Source: Brachionus plicatilis
Taxonomy: Eukaryota; Rotifera; Eurotatoria; Ploima; Brachionidae
Length of the DNA: 64,000 nt
Assembly (NCBI GenBank): GCA_010279815.1
Contig: QEOQ01000098.1
Location: forward strand, 158,116-222,115
Direction: 5' to 3'
In this document: positions 1 through 12,721 of the stretch, piece after piece
Position numbering within the stretch: the first letter of the stretch is position 1
How the letters are laid out: each line of letters opens with the position of its first letter
Notes under the pieces: generated by a model
Told to the model about the DNA's origin: nothing
Databases searched by the model: none
What the model saw: only the letters and a program-made list of their open reading frames with translations
Made by a program: the position numbers and the translations under genes

Positions 1-389
1 TTGTTTTGTTTTCTTTTCTCCTTTATTTTGTTATTATTTGTTCAGGCTAGAATTGGTATTTAATTAATAAAAGTATTATTATTATTTAATTTATTTTCTT
101 TATTATTTGTGTTTTAACCGCGAACCACCAGATCCGGAAGAAACATATTATTTATTTAAAGATTAATTTTAATATCTAGTAATAAACTCTTTGAATTGAA
201 ATGACATTTTGAATTGATCATCACTTTTAAGATGCCAAAATATTCTTAATTTATTTTTGATTGAAGAAAATTAAATCTAAAATTTTTTTTTATTTTTTTG
301 ATCTTATCTAATAATTATTTTATAATTTTGATTTAAATTTACTAATTTAATATTTTTAAGCTAATTTTTGGGATGAAAAAAATATTCAC
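1..389 (-). other. eIF4G downstream intron (partial)
   Basis: A GT donor (389-388, minus strand) follows eIF4G exon 2, so this stretch is the start of the next intron. The rest of the W2 domain is not visible here, so the last exon(s) must lie beyond the left edge. The content is AT-rich with no recognisable coding. Confidence 0.6.
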
Positions 390-1031
390 CTGGTTGATGT
401 TGAAGTCGATGGTCGAGAGCTTGGACGGCAAAAAGGGCCTCCAGTTCTAGATCTTCTTTTTCGCCAATGTATCTCTTGAGTATGTGACTTCGTATTTTGA
501 ACAAGTCTGGATCAATTTTTCCTGAATAGCACGAATTGCACACAGCAATAACCAAGGCACGGATGAACGCCACCGAACTGCGCTCTTGGAACTTTTTCTC
601 GATTTGATCAAATATGTCCGTATTATCTTTATACGAGGCCAGTATTTGATTAAGTGAAGTCTCGTAGGACTCGACGGAAATGTTCGAGAGACTTTTTTCG
701 CAGTTTTGTCCATTCATCCATTCGAGTTTGTTCTGGACAATGAACTCACGTTTGTCTTCGACTCCCTCTAAGAAGTCGTCCAGCTTTAAATTAGATGCTT
801 TGAATAGAGTGGTTACAGTGTTGTGTCCGAGGCGTTCGGAGGCCAACCTGAGCGCTTCGGCTATTATCTCAGCGCAGAGTTTAAGTTCTCGTACTGGTTC
901 AATTGCTGGTTTCAGGAAGCCCAGAGAGAAGTGTTCGTTGAATAGAGGCGCGATTATTTGACCCAAGTAGGTCGATATTTTTGGCACATCGATGGACATA
1001 TCGTCACTTGCTTCAATCACTCGTTTCAAAC
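390..1031 (-). CDS. EIF4G: eIF4G exon 2 (end of MA3 domain and W2 domain)
   Basis: This is the second visible exon of translation initiation factor 4G, 214 codons. It opens with the second half of the MA3 domain (GLKRVIEASDDMSIDVPKI). It then runs into a W2/5-MC type helical repeat ending LEALFAVQALDHRLQHQP, the usual penultimate block of animal eIF4G. In the family, MA3 binds eIF4A and W2 recruits Mnk kinases. The acceptor is TAG|GTTTG, with the exon starting at 1031. The G left over from exon 1 plus GT makes a glycine codon, and the frame continues cleanly. The donor is CCAG|GTGAAT at 390/389. The few codons that read on past it to a stop near 361 are intron. The C-terminal end of W2 is missing from the window. 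Confidence 0.9.
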
Positions 1032-1199
1032 CTAGATAAATATAAAGAGTTTTTTAAAATAAAAATTCATTTTTTATGAAAATTTCAGAATATAAAATAT
1101 TAAAAATTTTTTTTGAGATTTTTATTTGTAGATGTTTTTGGTGATTTTTTTGTTTAATAAGTTTAAATTTCTTTTTTTGATTTTTTTGTTGTGAATTTC

Positions 1200-1800
1200 A
1201 AACACAATAAATATTCTTCCTTTATTGGTAAATTATTGGTTATATTTCACTTGTTAGACCACAATTAGAGTATGCAGTGAGTTTGTGGCGCCCATATTTA
1301 AAGACAGATGTTAAGATCATAGAAAGAGTTCAAAGAAGAGCAACAAAGCTTGTAGATTCTACCAGAGTAAAAACGTATGAAGAGAGGTTGAAAGACTTAA
1401 ATCTCATGAGCCTTGAAAATCGTCGCCTTAGAGGTGATTTAATTCAAATGTATAAAATAGTTCATGGTTTAGAAAAAGTATCTCTAATGAATGGTATCAA
1501 CTACACTAAAAATAGCACGATAAACCTAAGGAGACCACATGACAAACGGCTTGTCCTTGTTTTAAGATATAATTTTCTAACAAACCGTTTGGCAAAGGAT
1601 TGGAACAGTTTGACAAAAAAATGCGATTAATGCGAAAACAATCAACAGTTTCAAAGCAACCATTGACAAAGAAGTGTTTGGATTAGTGAGAAGCAAAGAC
1701 TGCCAAAGCCTTACACTAGATAAGGCTAAACGCCTCAGTGCGTTGGTATAGATAGAAATATCTATACTGCAGTTCAACTACTACTACTACTACTACTACT
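1200..1800 (+). mobile_element. Non-LTR retrotransposon 3' fragment, (CTA)n tail
   Basis: This is the 5'-truncated 3' end of a non-LTR retrotransposon. From about 1245 the plus strand reads LVRPQLEYAVSLWRPYLKTD, then IERVQRRATKLV. This is the C-terminal reverse transcriptase block typical of CR1/L2/Jockey-like elements. The frame runs to about 1630, shifts, and continues to RLSALV and a stop near 1750. The element ends in a CTA trinucleotide run (about 1769-1803), as in LINEs with microsatellite tails. It is inactive and antisense within the eIF4G intron. Confidence 0.85.
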
Positions 1801-3452
1801 ACTATTATAAATTGATTTTATTAAAAATTTTTTTAAAATTTAATTAATTTTTTAAAACTTTTAGATTAAATATTAGTTTTTCTTGAACAGTAAAATAAAG
1901 ATTTTTTGAAAAAAATTAAATTTTTATTTGTAAAACAAATAAAATTATGTATTTTTTTAAGAATCTGATATCCACACCTTGTTTTGCTACTAGCTATTAT
2001 ATTTTAAAAAATAATGTATATTTTTCAAAATTTCAAATTATTTAATTTAACAAAATTCTTTTCTAATTTTAATCAAGTCAAATAAGGAAGATTCTGTTAT
2101 TCCGGGCTTTTTATTAAGTTCATAAATAATGTGTATGTCATTTTTTTGATGCTTACTTTAAATTGTTAATTTTTGAGAAATTGATAAAATTTATTCCCAA
2201 TTTTTCTACTACATAAAATATATTTTTTTCACTTTTGTCAAAACTTAGTGCAATACTTTTTCATAAAACAAAAAAGAATATACTTCTTTTATTACGATGC
2301 ATTTTTTAATTAATTTTTTAAAAAATTTTCTCCTACTTTTTTCTGGTCTATGAGGTATTAAGATATATTAAAAAAATCAAAATAAATGTTTAATTCAACA
2401 TATCAAAAATCAACCCTCTGAAAATTTTTTTTCGTATTGAATATATTTTAACTTTTAAAATCTTTTTTTCAAACCACTTAAATACTTTTTTAAAATGCAA
2501 AAAAAATTCTATTTTCCTACTTCTATTTTCTGGTATTTAAAATTAAGAATAAAAAAATTAATAAATAAAAAAACAACCAAATGTATATTTTTCAAGTGCA
2601 TTTATAGAATACATTTTTTATTAAACTAAAAACATCAATTCGACTTGCTCGAATTGAATTGAACTTTCAAATTTTTTAAAGAGAAAAAATTAATAAAATT
2701 TCTTCAAAAATTAGATAGAAATCTTAACTATTCAAGCCAATATGAAATTAAAAAGAAACACTCTAAATTTTTAATCTTTTTAAATTTTTTTTCAGATCAC
2801 TGTTAAAATAATTTATTTAGAAAAAAATGATTGACATTTTTTTTCAATCAACTTAAAACAAATTTTTAAAAAAATGCAATTTTTCTTTTACTTCTTTCTG
2901 GTCATTAAAATTAAAAAATCAGTTAATTAATATTAGATAATAGTAGATAAATCTATTGTAGATAAAAATATTGTAGATAATTATTTTTCTTAGTAGCTAA
3001 ATAAATTGATTAGCAGATAAATGAATTATTAAGTAGATAAATTTTGTCATTTAAAAGATAACATTTAATTACAGAAAAATGTTTTAAATTAAACAAAACT
3101 TGTGAATTTCAATTCAATCATAAGCTCAAAAACGCAGAAGAGGACGTCATCTAAAGTCATTAAATGTTCAAAATAGTGACGCCGAAAAATTTCAATCAAA
3201 TCCAACTACAAGAAAAAGACGCAAAAATAATGAGATTTATTAAAATGTGAAATTATAACAAAAAAATGTCACTTCTTTTTCTGTATATCATTGATTTTGA
3301 TTATTATTATTTTTTTTCATGTAATTTAATTTTATTGTTAATAAAAAAATGAACGCTATTAAAATAAATATTTTTTTTTCTCAAATAATTTATCTTTTTC
3401 ATAATTAAAATTAGATACGAAAGAATAAAATTAGCTGCTATCAACAAAATAT

Positions 3453-3965
3453 GGAAAATTGAAGTTTGAGATCAAGATCAAAAGATCAAAATATTAAGTG
3501 TAATATTTTTTTAATAATAATTTTTTAGTAAAGCAATTACTTAACATGTCATGTCAAGTTTATTTTCATATTTAAAATTTTAAATTGTCCCTTTTAATTG
3601 AAATTTAGTAGGTTTAAATATTTTAATTGATTTGAATGTAAACTTACTTTAAAAGACAAAAAAAATTAACTGTTTTTAAAATTTAACATTTATTAAAGTC
3701 GAAAAATAAAATTATTTCAGTTTGAATGAATGACAATAAAAGTTATAAATTTGAATTTGTGAATTAACTTAACCTGAATTATTTAAATTATTGATTGTTT
3801 TTTTTAAATAAATTAGAGATCAATCATTTTGATGTTGTTTAATTTGGTAATGAATGATTATTAGACATAGCATGTAAAGTATTTATTTCGTAAAAATTAT
3901 TAAAATTATTAGATTAATTAAATTTTAAATTTAATTTTAAATTTGATCTGAAACTTCAATTTGCC
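3453..3965. mobile_element. GGCAA-type MITE, copy 1 (513 bp)
   Basis: The terminal inverted repeats are GGAAAATTGAAGTTTGA on the left and the reverse complement of GAAACTTCAATTTGCC on the right. The flanking 8-mers CAAAATAT (3445-3452) and CAAAATAA (3966-3973) look like an 8-bp target duplication with one change. Most of its length matches the element at 45083-45590. It has no coding capacity. Confidence 0.8.
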
Positions 3966-4119
3966 CAAAATAAATTCATTAATAAAATAAACAAAGGCAT
4001 TGACAGAAAATGTTTTTTTTTTTTAAATTAAAAATATCAATTAGACTTACGAATTAAATTGAACTTTTTCCAAAAATAATTTTAATAAAATTTCTTCAAA
4101 TATTAGATAGAAATCTTAC

Positions 4120-4760
4120 TTATTCAAGCCAATATGAAATAAAAAAAAAAACACTTTAAATTATTTTTAATTTTTTTTCAAATCACTGTTAAATCAATTT
4201 ATCTTTAAAAAACCTATTTACATTTTTTTAAAAAAACGCAATTTTTCTCTTACTACTTTCTGGTCATTAAAATTAAGAATTAAAATTATTAAATTAATAA
4301 ATTAAAATTATTAAACCAATATTAAATTTTTTTGAAAAAAAAAGCACTTTAAATTATTTTTAATTTTTTTTCAAATCACTGTTAAAACAATTTATCTTCA
4401 AAAAACCTTTTACACCTTTTTAAAAAAATTCAATTTTTCTCTTACTACTTTCTGGTCAATAAAATTAATTAATTAAAATTATTAATTTAACTAATTAAAA
4501 TTATTAAACCAATATTTAATTTTTTTGAAAAAAAAAACACTTTAAATTATTTTTAATTTTTTTCAAATTACTGTTAAATCAATTTATCTTTAAAAAACCT
4601 TTTACACCTTTTTAAAAAAATTCAATTTTTCTCATACTACTTTCTGGTCATTAAAATTAAGAATTAAAATTATTAAATTAATTAATTAAAATTATTAAAT
4701 TATTTAATTAAAATTATTAAATTATTTAATTAAAATTTTTAAATTAATTAATTAAAATTA
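4120..4760. repeat. Tandem AT-rich repeat, about 190-bp unit
   Basis: Three consecutive copies share the phrase ACTACTTTCTGGTCA at about 4253, 4444 and 4635, a period near 190 bp, each preceded by the same poly-T/AATCACTG block. A more diverged copy lies at about 2745-2935 in the same intron. This is tandem or segmental duplication of intronic sequence with no coding. Confidence 0.75.
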
Positions 4761-4807
4761 TTAAACCAACATTTAATTTTTTTGAAAAAAAAAAAACCTC
4801 ATCTCAC

Positions 4808-7800
4808 CTTGTTCAAATCGAGCCATGTCCAACTTTTTGTCATTGAGAGCAGCGTAGAAAAACTGTCCAAGAAGAGTTCGAGATGCGTGATTTTTTTCCA
4901 ACGTTGCCATAATCAACATTTCAACAAACTGAGCATACTGATCTCCATTCTGGGGACAAAACTCCTCCAAGTCCTTGATCGACTCGGCAATCACCTTATT
5001 CTGCACGAGCTCGCCGAGCAAACTGGCCGTCTTTCTCTCAATCTCGTCCTCGGAGTAAATCTTCTTGGATAGGGGAGCCGGCCCACTGGGCGGCCTAGTC
5101 AAAGAGCTCTCGCGTGAACTCGGCTGACTGGAATCGGCCGAGTCCATGCGCTTCACAGCCTGCAGCCGGTCCTTGACCGCCTTGGAGTCGAGAGAAGAAC
5201 GGGCGACAGGCTCAGCGACGCGTCTCTGCGCCGAAAAGGAGGCCGACTGCGGCAAAGCGCTCTCCGCTTGCTTAGGCTTGTTCCAACTGTAGCCAGCACT
5301 GCCGCCCGGTCCCAGCGTCAACTCATTGCTATTTCTGTTAGTAATCTGCTTGACGTCCTTGATCTTAGAGGCCATGGAGCCGTTCTGGGCCTTAACCGAG
5401 CTGTCCATGGACGTGGACTTGCTGGAGCCTTGCTGAACGTACTTTCCCTTTTGGCGTCCCTGGGCCTGCTGTCGCGCTTGCTCGGCCTCCAAGCGCGCCT
5501 TCTCCTCGTCGGCCTCGCGCCTAATCTCGTCGATGCGGCGCGGGCCCGTGTCCTTGCGCCTCGGCACCCAGTTATTCTTTCTGAGGTCGATGACGTCCAT
5601 GATCATGAAGCGGATGCGCGCCGACACCGCTTCTTTCTTTCGCGCGATCTTGTCCAACTTGTCAAAGTAGGCTTTGATGCGCTGCGCGTTATTCGCCTTG
5701 TCCAGCTCTTTGCCAATGGTGGTGAGCAATTTGCACAGACACTCGATGTTCTCCTCGTCAGTGTCCTGTTTGAGCAGACGTTCAATGCAGTCGTTCATTA
5801 TTTTTTCGGTGAGCATTTCGAGCTTGAATAGCTCGCCGATGAAACGAATGTTGCCGAGCGAGCGCCGCTTTGCCTTGGTGAGCTTTTCGTTGGCTAGTTC
5901 TCTGAGCTCGGCCTGTTTGGCCGGGTCGGTGTGCGCGTCCGCCTCGGCGATCAACTGTTCGTAGTTCACATTTTGAATGTAGTCCTTTTCGAACTCGCGT
6001 TGACACTTGGTCAACAGCATGGTGCGAAAGGACACGCGTTTGCTCGGATCGGACTCGAGCGGCACTTGGATCGAGGTGAGCTGCAGACACAGTTGGGCGT
6101 ACGTGGCCGAAAAAACTTGTTCGTCAAGACTTTTTTCGAATATGATGTGAATGGAGTCGCGCAGCCGGTCCTCTGTGTTAATGGGCAAAATGCGGAGGTC
6201 CCGCGTCAACTTTTGGATGTTTTGCGGCGTCAGTTTGTTGAGTATGTTGCGCACTTCGCGCAGCAGCTCTTCGTGTTCGCACGTCGGCTTTTTGATTGTG
6301 TACGGGTTGTCGACTCGGTTGAGAGCGATGTCTTTGTCCGCTTGGCTCATACGGCCCTCCATGCTGCCCTTGTGGTACTTGTTCATGGAGGCGAATTTTT
6401 GAGAGCGCGTCTTCGACATCGAGCCTTTGCCGTACTGCTGCTGGTCGCCGTACGACGACTTGCCAAAGTACTGCTGCTGGCCTTGCTGCTGCTGTTGTTG
6501 TTGCTGCTGTTGTTGGTTGGCCGCGCGCATACGCAGCTCACGAAACACGTCCGAGTCTTTCAAGTGGTCCGGCACTTGTTTCGACAGCTCGGAGTCTTTT
6601 AGGCTGAGCAAAAAGTCGCGCTCATATCGCTTTTTCACATTAGCTAACATCGATAATTTTTTTTTCTCCTCCTCTTCGGCAATTTTTTTCTCTTCTGCAA
6701 TTCTATTCTCTTCTGCAATTTTCAACTCCTCTGCAATTTTCAACTCCTCTGCTATTTTTTTCTCCTCTGCGATTTTCTGTTCTTCTGCAATTTTTTTCTC
6801 CTCTGCAATTTTGTGCAACTCTGCAATTTTTTTCTCCTCTGCAATTTTGTGCAATTCTGCAATTTTTTTCTCCTCTGCAATTTTGTGCTCTTCTGCAACA
6901 TTACTTTGCAATTGCGACACAGACACAGTAACTTGTCTGCTCGACTGCTTGACAACAGTGTGCTCAGCCTCGTCGCCATGCTGTTGGTCCTTTATATTGC
7001 GTAGCAGTTGTGTTTGAATGTCGTCACTGGCAGTAGTGGCAGTGGTGTCCATTTTTTTGTCTTGGTCTAACTTAATATCCGCACTTTGATTGATGGGCCT
7101 TTTGGTGCTCGGGTCGACAATCAGCAGAGGTTTTTTCTCTCGCTTCTGGTAAGACGGCTGATTTTGTGTGGTAGAGTAGGTCGGGTACTGAGGATAGGGC
7201 ATGGAGGCGGGCAGAATAGACGCATTGGGGTAGACGACGGGCTCGGCGGGCGCTTGCACTGGCTGGGCGGGCTGTGGCGCGGGCGCTGCCACCGCCGGGT
7301 TCTGAGCACGGTGCATGTGAGGCGGCGGTTGCGTGTGCGACATCCACTGGGCATTGGCCTGGTAGATAAAGGGCGCCGGGGGGTACATGGTCTGGGGTGC
7401 CGGGCCCAAGTAGGCCTGCTGGGCGTCGTAGTGGTGGTTCTGGTTGGCCAAAAAGAACGGCTGAGTGTAGAAGGGGTAGCGGGGCGAGGCCGCGTACGAA
7501 TGCATGTTGTCGATGAAGGCGGCCGGTTGTGTTTGATTCGAGCTGGCCGGTGCATAGTTTTGAGCTTGTTGTGGTTGCGGCGGAGGCGGGATGCCGCGGT
7601 TGGCGGCCGCGTTCTGGCCCGGCTGCGCAGCCTGTGAGGGCGGCGGCGGCGGCTGCTGATGCGTCAACGCCCCGGCCACTTGCTGACTCATGTACATCTG
7701 TCGCTGGGTCGGCTGCGGCGGCGCCTGTTGGGCCGGGCCGCTCTGGCTCTGGGGCGGCGGCGCGTACCCGCCGTTCGAGCCCGACTGGTTGACTGGCGTG

Positions 7801-7856
7801 AACGGCGCCTTGGCCACCGACTGTTTACTGCTTGCTTTATAGCTGGTCGAGTACAT
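4808..7856 (-). CDS. EIF4G: eIF4G exon 1 (PABP/eIF4E-binding region, MIF4G, start of MA3)
   Basis: This is the scaffold of the eIF4F cap-binding complex, 1016 codons in one exon. Residues 1-240 are low-complexity P/Q/N/Y-rich. About 321-396 is a repeat of KIAEE-type units. The eIF4E-binding motif YxxxxL-phi is plain at Y411-L416-L417 (KKRYERDFLLSL). A poly-Q tract follows at about 448-458. The MIF4G domain (eIF4A/RNA binding) is about 529-765, followed by a charged E/R helix, LTLGPGG and YSW, and the first half of MA3 from about 933. The ATG at 7856 is the first in-frame one after an in-frame stop 69 nt upstream. The exon ends CAA G at 4808; the 10 further codons that stay open are intron. 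Splicing to 1031 restores MA3. An RNA-binding or translation-factor paralogue is unlikely given the domain order. Confidence 0.95.
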
Positions 7857-8109
7857 GGTTGCTGCTTGTTTTGTTGTTCTTGTTAAATTCGGATGTGATT
7901 TTCGAGATTTAAATTCATTTAATTAGTTTTTATAGTGGTGGTGTTGGCAAACGGTTGGATTGTGAAATTCGAATTGTGGATTTTTGTTGTGTTTGGACAG
8001 CACCGGTCTACAACAAATAAAATATCGATCTAGAAGTGGGCAAAGTGAGTAAGCTAAACAAAGTAAAGCGAGAGAGAGAGAGAGAGAGAGAAATTTTATT
8101 TAAAAAAAT

Positions 8110-8140
<31 letters not shown>

Positions 8141-8150
8141 GTGAATGTAT
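7857..8150 (-). promoter_or_regulatory. eIF4G 5' UTR and proximal promoter with (GA)n
   Basis: This is the 5' flank of eIF4G. An in-frame TAA lies 69 nt before the ATG, and a short out-of-frame ATG ORF sits between. Further out are an ATCGAT-containing segment (about 8020-8035), a (GA)n run (about 8069-8091) and a long poly-T tract (8107-8133). GA/CT repeats also occur upstream of Rx and of the gene at 45746. The promoter role is inferred from position only. Confidence 0.45.
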
Positions 8151-11100
8151 GAGACCGGGTGAGTCATCAAGTCACCTTTGATCAAAAAATTATGAAATTT
8201 TTCACATAGAGAAACTAGCTACACAAATGGTTGAGTCGAGACAAAGTCGACCTGCTGCGATTAATTCAGATACAATAATGGCAAGTTTTTTAAGCTATGA
8301 TCATGATGATGACGATTGAATTGCACTATCATAATAAATATTATTTGCCCATATAATTTTTTAATTTTTATTTTTTGATGTTGGCGAAAATGCAAAGCAT
8401 TCATTTAGATTTGCTTTAGCTTTAAACAAGCGTGCAATATTTTGCTATTCTAGCTTTTGTGTACCAGTGTACGCTGTTTGCCTGAAAAGAGAGAGCCTTA
8501 AATTGCCTCAAGTGCCTTTGAGTGGGAACACAGCTGGTTCGCTTGTTTCCTCCACTTGTTCAGCCTTGTGACGTGGATTGTCTGCTATGAGTGAGAGCGC
8601 ATGTGATTAGATGATGTTCGATTATCGGACAAAAAAAATGTCGACTCTAGTAAACCCACTAAAACAACTCTTTTGCTAAAGAATACAAAAGATGAACTTG
8701 GTGAATTGTTAAAGCTCTCTTTTTAATTAGTCAAACAATAACCGACAGACAAAAAATTGAGCCACAGTCATGTTTTTATCCTTTATCTTACTTATTTTTA
8801 CAATCTTAAACAAAATTTTGAATAAACTTCAAAAGAATAAAATTAAATTTTATTAATCAAATTGAACTTAATTTTTAAATTCCTGTTTAGAAAACAACAA
8901 AATTTAATTATTTCGAATGAGTAAAATTTTTTGTTAATTTTTTGTTCGATTTTAATTAAAAAAAAATTTTCTGACTTTCTATGAAATTCTCTGGAGTTAT
9001 TTAGACGATCACAATTAACACAATAAATTTCACAGTAATTCAATTTTATCTTAATTAATGATAAAAAATAAATAATTATCTACTTAATTTTAATAATTAG
9101 TTATTCTTTTCTTCAAAAATTAATAAACATATTTTCTAATGCAAGTTTAAATATTTAAATAGTTTAATAATTAATAGCACATTTATATTAAATAATTTTT
9201 TTAATACCGAAAAAAAATTTAATGAAGATTTATATGCCCCTCTAAATTTAAGACTAAATTTTTGAGTCAAAACTAAAAAGCGAAATTTTTTTAGACTCTT
9301 TTTTATGGCCTAAATATTGAATAAGAATATTTTTATATTTTCAAAAACCATTTTTTTTTTTAAATTTTTGTAAAATAAATTTGAATAAAATAAAAAAATT
9401 AATTATCATTCAACAAACAACCCTCTAAAAACTATCTGAATTATATCCAGAAAGCGTAGATTCTTTTCTACAAGACCAAGAGAAAAAATTATTTTTTTTG
9501 GTCATTTTTAATAGAAAAAAAAATTTTTTTTACTAAAAGCGAACCTGTTCCTCCAAAATATTCACAATTTTTATTAAAAAAATTTTCTCGATTTGGTGGA
9601 ATTGAATTTTCTTTAAATAAAAAATGTTACCTTTAGTTAAAAATTCCAAAACTTTCCATCTTTATCCACACTTTTTGATCACCACGAAGTTAATATCAAT
9701 AGATTTTTTTATATTTTTCGAACATAAAAATTGTCTGTCTAAAGTTCAAAATGACCAAAGACACAAAAATAAATTTAATCTTGGAAAATTTGAATAATTT
9801 ATTATAAATACAACTTAAGCAAAATAATTTACAAAAACTATCCTAAATCAACAAATTGGGCTAAACAATTATTTATATATATAAAAAATGGTAAAAAAAT
9901 GTCAACAAATACCTCAATGTGAGTTCTTTGAGAGTTTTTTGGAGAAGCCGTCACAGATAAAACAGAATTCTGAGCAAATTTCCAAATCCAAAAAAGCATT
10001 AGGGCTAATTTTGAATGCTATTAGTTTTTGCCAAAACTGCAGCCTTATCTCAAAATAAGCTGTTCGACCTAAAAATCATGATAAGAAAAATTAAATCCAA
10101 TGGTCTTACTTCCAACATTCCAAACTCCATCTATACTTATATTACTAAAAAAAATCCATGGTCCATTTACTCTTTTGAGATGGACATTAATAAAAATTCT
10201 GCTGATTTGTTATTTTAAATAAAGAGTAGAAAAAAGAAAAATGGAAATGAAGCTCATCTTTGTAGATCGTTCCAAAAAAATCCTTCTTAATTTGTCTATT
10301 TTTTTTTGATTTTTACTTATGCTAATAGAGTTCAAGTAAAAAAATATTCCAAAATCCTAGTTTTTGAAGTCTAAAAAAATTATTTTTGACTAACCATTCT
10401 TAAAGACAAAGTCGAAATTATACGGAAACAAATATCTTATCATTTTATCTCTTAAATTAAACTATGAACAAACATTTGGGCTAGCTTTTAAAATTTTTCT
10501 CATTTTAAATTCCATAAAAATTGATCAAAAAGTATTCTCTGAAAAAAATCAATTATTTCTTTTGATGATTGCTAAATGTGACATCGTTGATAGATTAACT
10601 AGAAATGAATGATTTTCATTTATCATATTCTAAAAATATAAAAAATTAATAAAATTGTCAACTTTTTTGTCAACGACTGTATCTTATTTAGTTTTTTTTT
10701 TGATCAAGTAAAAACCTTTTGAAATTGATAAAAAAAATTTTCCCAAGAAGAAAAAAATTATACAATGGTAAAATGATTATGAAATTTCTATTTTTAAATA
10801 ATACTTCTTTGAAATAAATTATGAAATATAAAAAAAATGGAAAAACATGTGTCTAATAAAAAATAAAATAGAAAAATGCAAAATAAACTTTTATTATTTT
10901 TACTTTTTTCTATTAATCACACATATACAATAAATTTAACTCTTATTTTATCACAATTGAAGTTAAATTCTAGCTAATACCAAACCTATCAATTATTTCT
11001 TTTGACGAGGCCAATGTAAAAAAAATGTCTTTCTACAATAAAATTTTAATTTAAATTTAGTCTGACTAATTTATATTAAATTTTTCTTAATTTACAAAAA

Positions 11101-12721
11101 TTGTTTTTTATTCATTTTGAAAAGTAAAAATTTCCAAATTCTTGTCAAAATGTTGAAATTCATCACTTATTTAATTGAGCTTGTGGGAAGATTGTGAACA
11201 AAGTTTTATAATTAAATAATTTAGTTGAAAATTAGATAATAGAAAAAATTTATTTGAAAAATATTCAATTCGGAGAAAAAATATCAGCTGAGTGTTTAAA
11301 TTTAGATTTAAACTTAGATGATAATTTTAATGTAAATTTGAGAATGCTTAAGAGAGCTAGTGTAAATGTAGCTGAAATGATGCACTTTTTTGCTTGAGAT
11401 CAAGAATATTGAAATTGAAAAAAGAAGATTTGTAGATCTTAATTTTTATCTTGGAAAATTTTCAATTTTAAAAAACCAAAGCAATCTGTAGCTCTTTTAA
11501 AATAAATTTAGAAAAAATTTAAAAATCTAACTTTACTACTTTCAAAATTAACTTGACATTTAGTCGAAAAACATTAAATAAAGTGATTAAAATTTGAAGA
11601 GTCCTAAAAGCTGGTTTCGAAAATAGAAAAAAAATAAAACAAGTGGCACAGCAAAATTAAAAGTAGATTTGTGTCAAATATTTTAAAATTAGCTTCGTCC
11701 ATTTGCATTAATTTAACGCTTAAATGATTTTTTGTTTTTGGATATTTATTGAAAAAACAAATTTGACATGGATTTAAAACCTTTTTTTGTTTTAAATAAA
11801 AAAATGCCTCGTTGGTTTAAACAAATCGCTTTAAAATATTATCTGACAATTTTATCAATTTGATAAGCAATCGATATCAAGATTGTGTGCCTTTCAATAA
11901 AATAATTCGAAGTATTCAATAATTTGTTTCAACAAATACTTTCATTTGATTTTCAAAACATAAAATTTAGATTTGACGAAGAATTTATCAATGTGATAGG
12001 CATTAATTTTGGTAACAATAAAAATATTTTCAATTTTTTTTTTTGATTAAATCTATCAAGCCCAATATATATAATAGTTGGAAATTTTGATTTAAAAATT
12101 GATCTCAATTTAAATAAAAAATTAATCTTTAAAATTATTATTTTTATTTTTTATTTTAGAATTTAAAAATGAAATTAATTAAAAAGCTATTGAATGGGTT
12201 GTCAGATACACGATGAAAGTTATAGTCTTTTTACTTTTAGGATGTTTTTAGGATGTTTTTGATTAAAAATATCCTAACTTTTTCTGTATATGTCCAAATT
12301 GAATGAAAATTGTACCAAATTAAAGCTGAGATAAAAATGAACTTAGTGCTTTTTACATAATTCAAAAAAAAAAGTATTAACAAAGTTATGGTCTTTTTAC
12401 TTTTAGGATGTTTCTAGGATGTTTTGATGGACCATAAACTCTAATCCTTCATGTTGATGAAAAAAAATTCTGCTTCCGTCTCAATAAGCTGTCAAATAAA
12501 GTTTATCTATAAGAGTATTGTAATATTAAATAAGAAATGAAGGAATGAGATTCTCAAAAAACTGGACGACAAAAGGAGCTTTTAACTAGTTTTTTTTTTA
12601 AAAAGATATTTTAAAAGGTTTTAATTAAAATATCTTTTGAAAAAATGGTAAAAAAAAATTTTTAACAAAAAAATAAAAAGCTTGTTTAAAAAAAAAGGAA
12701 AGAATATTTCTTAAGAAGATA
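8151..12721. other. Gene-free AT-rich intergenic region
   Basis: I see no gene here. About 8390-8620 is less AT-biased (it contains GTACCAGTGTACGC and a run of mixed sequence) and could be a distal eIF4G promoter or noncoding exon. The rest is homopolymer-rich. A short phrase (CTTTTTACTTTTAGGATG) occurs twice, near 12227 and 12391. The open frame at 10015-10218 resembles nothing I know. Confidence 0.6.

Larger units (their letters stand above)
1032..4807 (-). other. eIF4G intron 1 (3.8 kb)
   Basis: This intron joins the two halves of the MA3 domain (donor CAAG|GTGAGA at 4808/4807, acceptor TAG|G at 1032/1031). It is far longer than the introns of the small genes in this window because repeats have accumulated: a plus-strand non-LTR fragment (about 1200-1800), a MITE (3453-3965), and duplicated AT-rich blocks at about 2590-2935 and 3990-4780. 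No coding exon is visible inside it. Confidence 0.85.

Noticed and set aside
4773..4807. Final residues of the eIF4G exon 1 frame (EMRFFFFQKN)
   Set aside because: A GT donor at 4807 and the fit of exon 2 show that these codons are intronic.
5931..6602. 223-codon plus-strand frame and other plus-strand frames across 4782-7886
   Set aside because: They are antisense shadows of eIF4G. The poly-Leu, poly-Cys and Ser-Ala-Ile-Phe repeats are complements of the poly-Gln and KIAEE tracts.
10015..10218. 67-codon plus-strand frame
   Set aside because: Unrecognised, short, with background composition. It may be a relic but cannot be supported.
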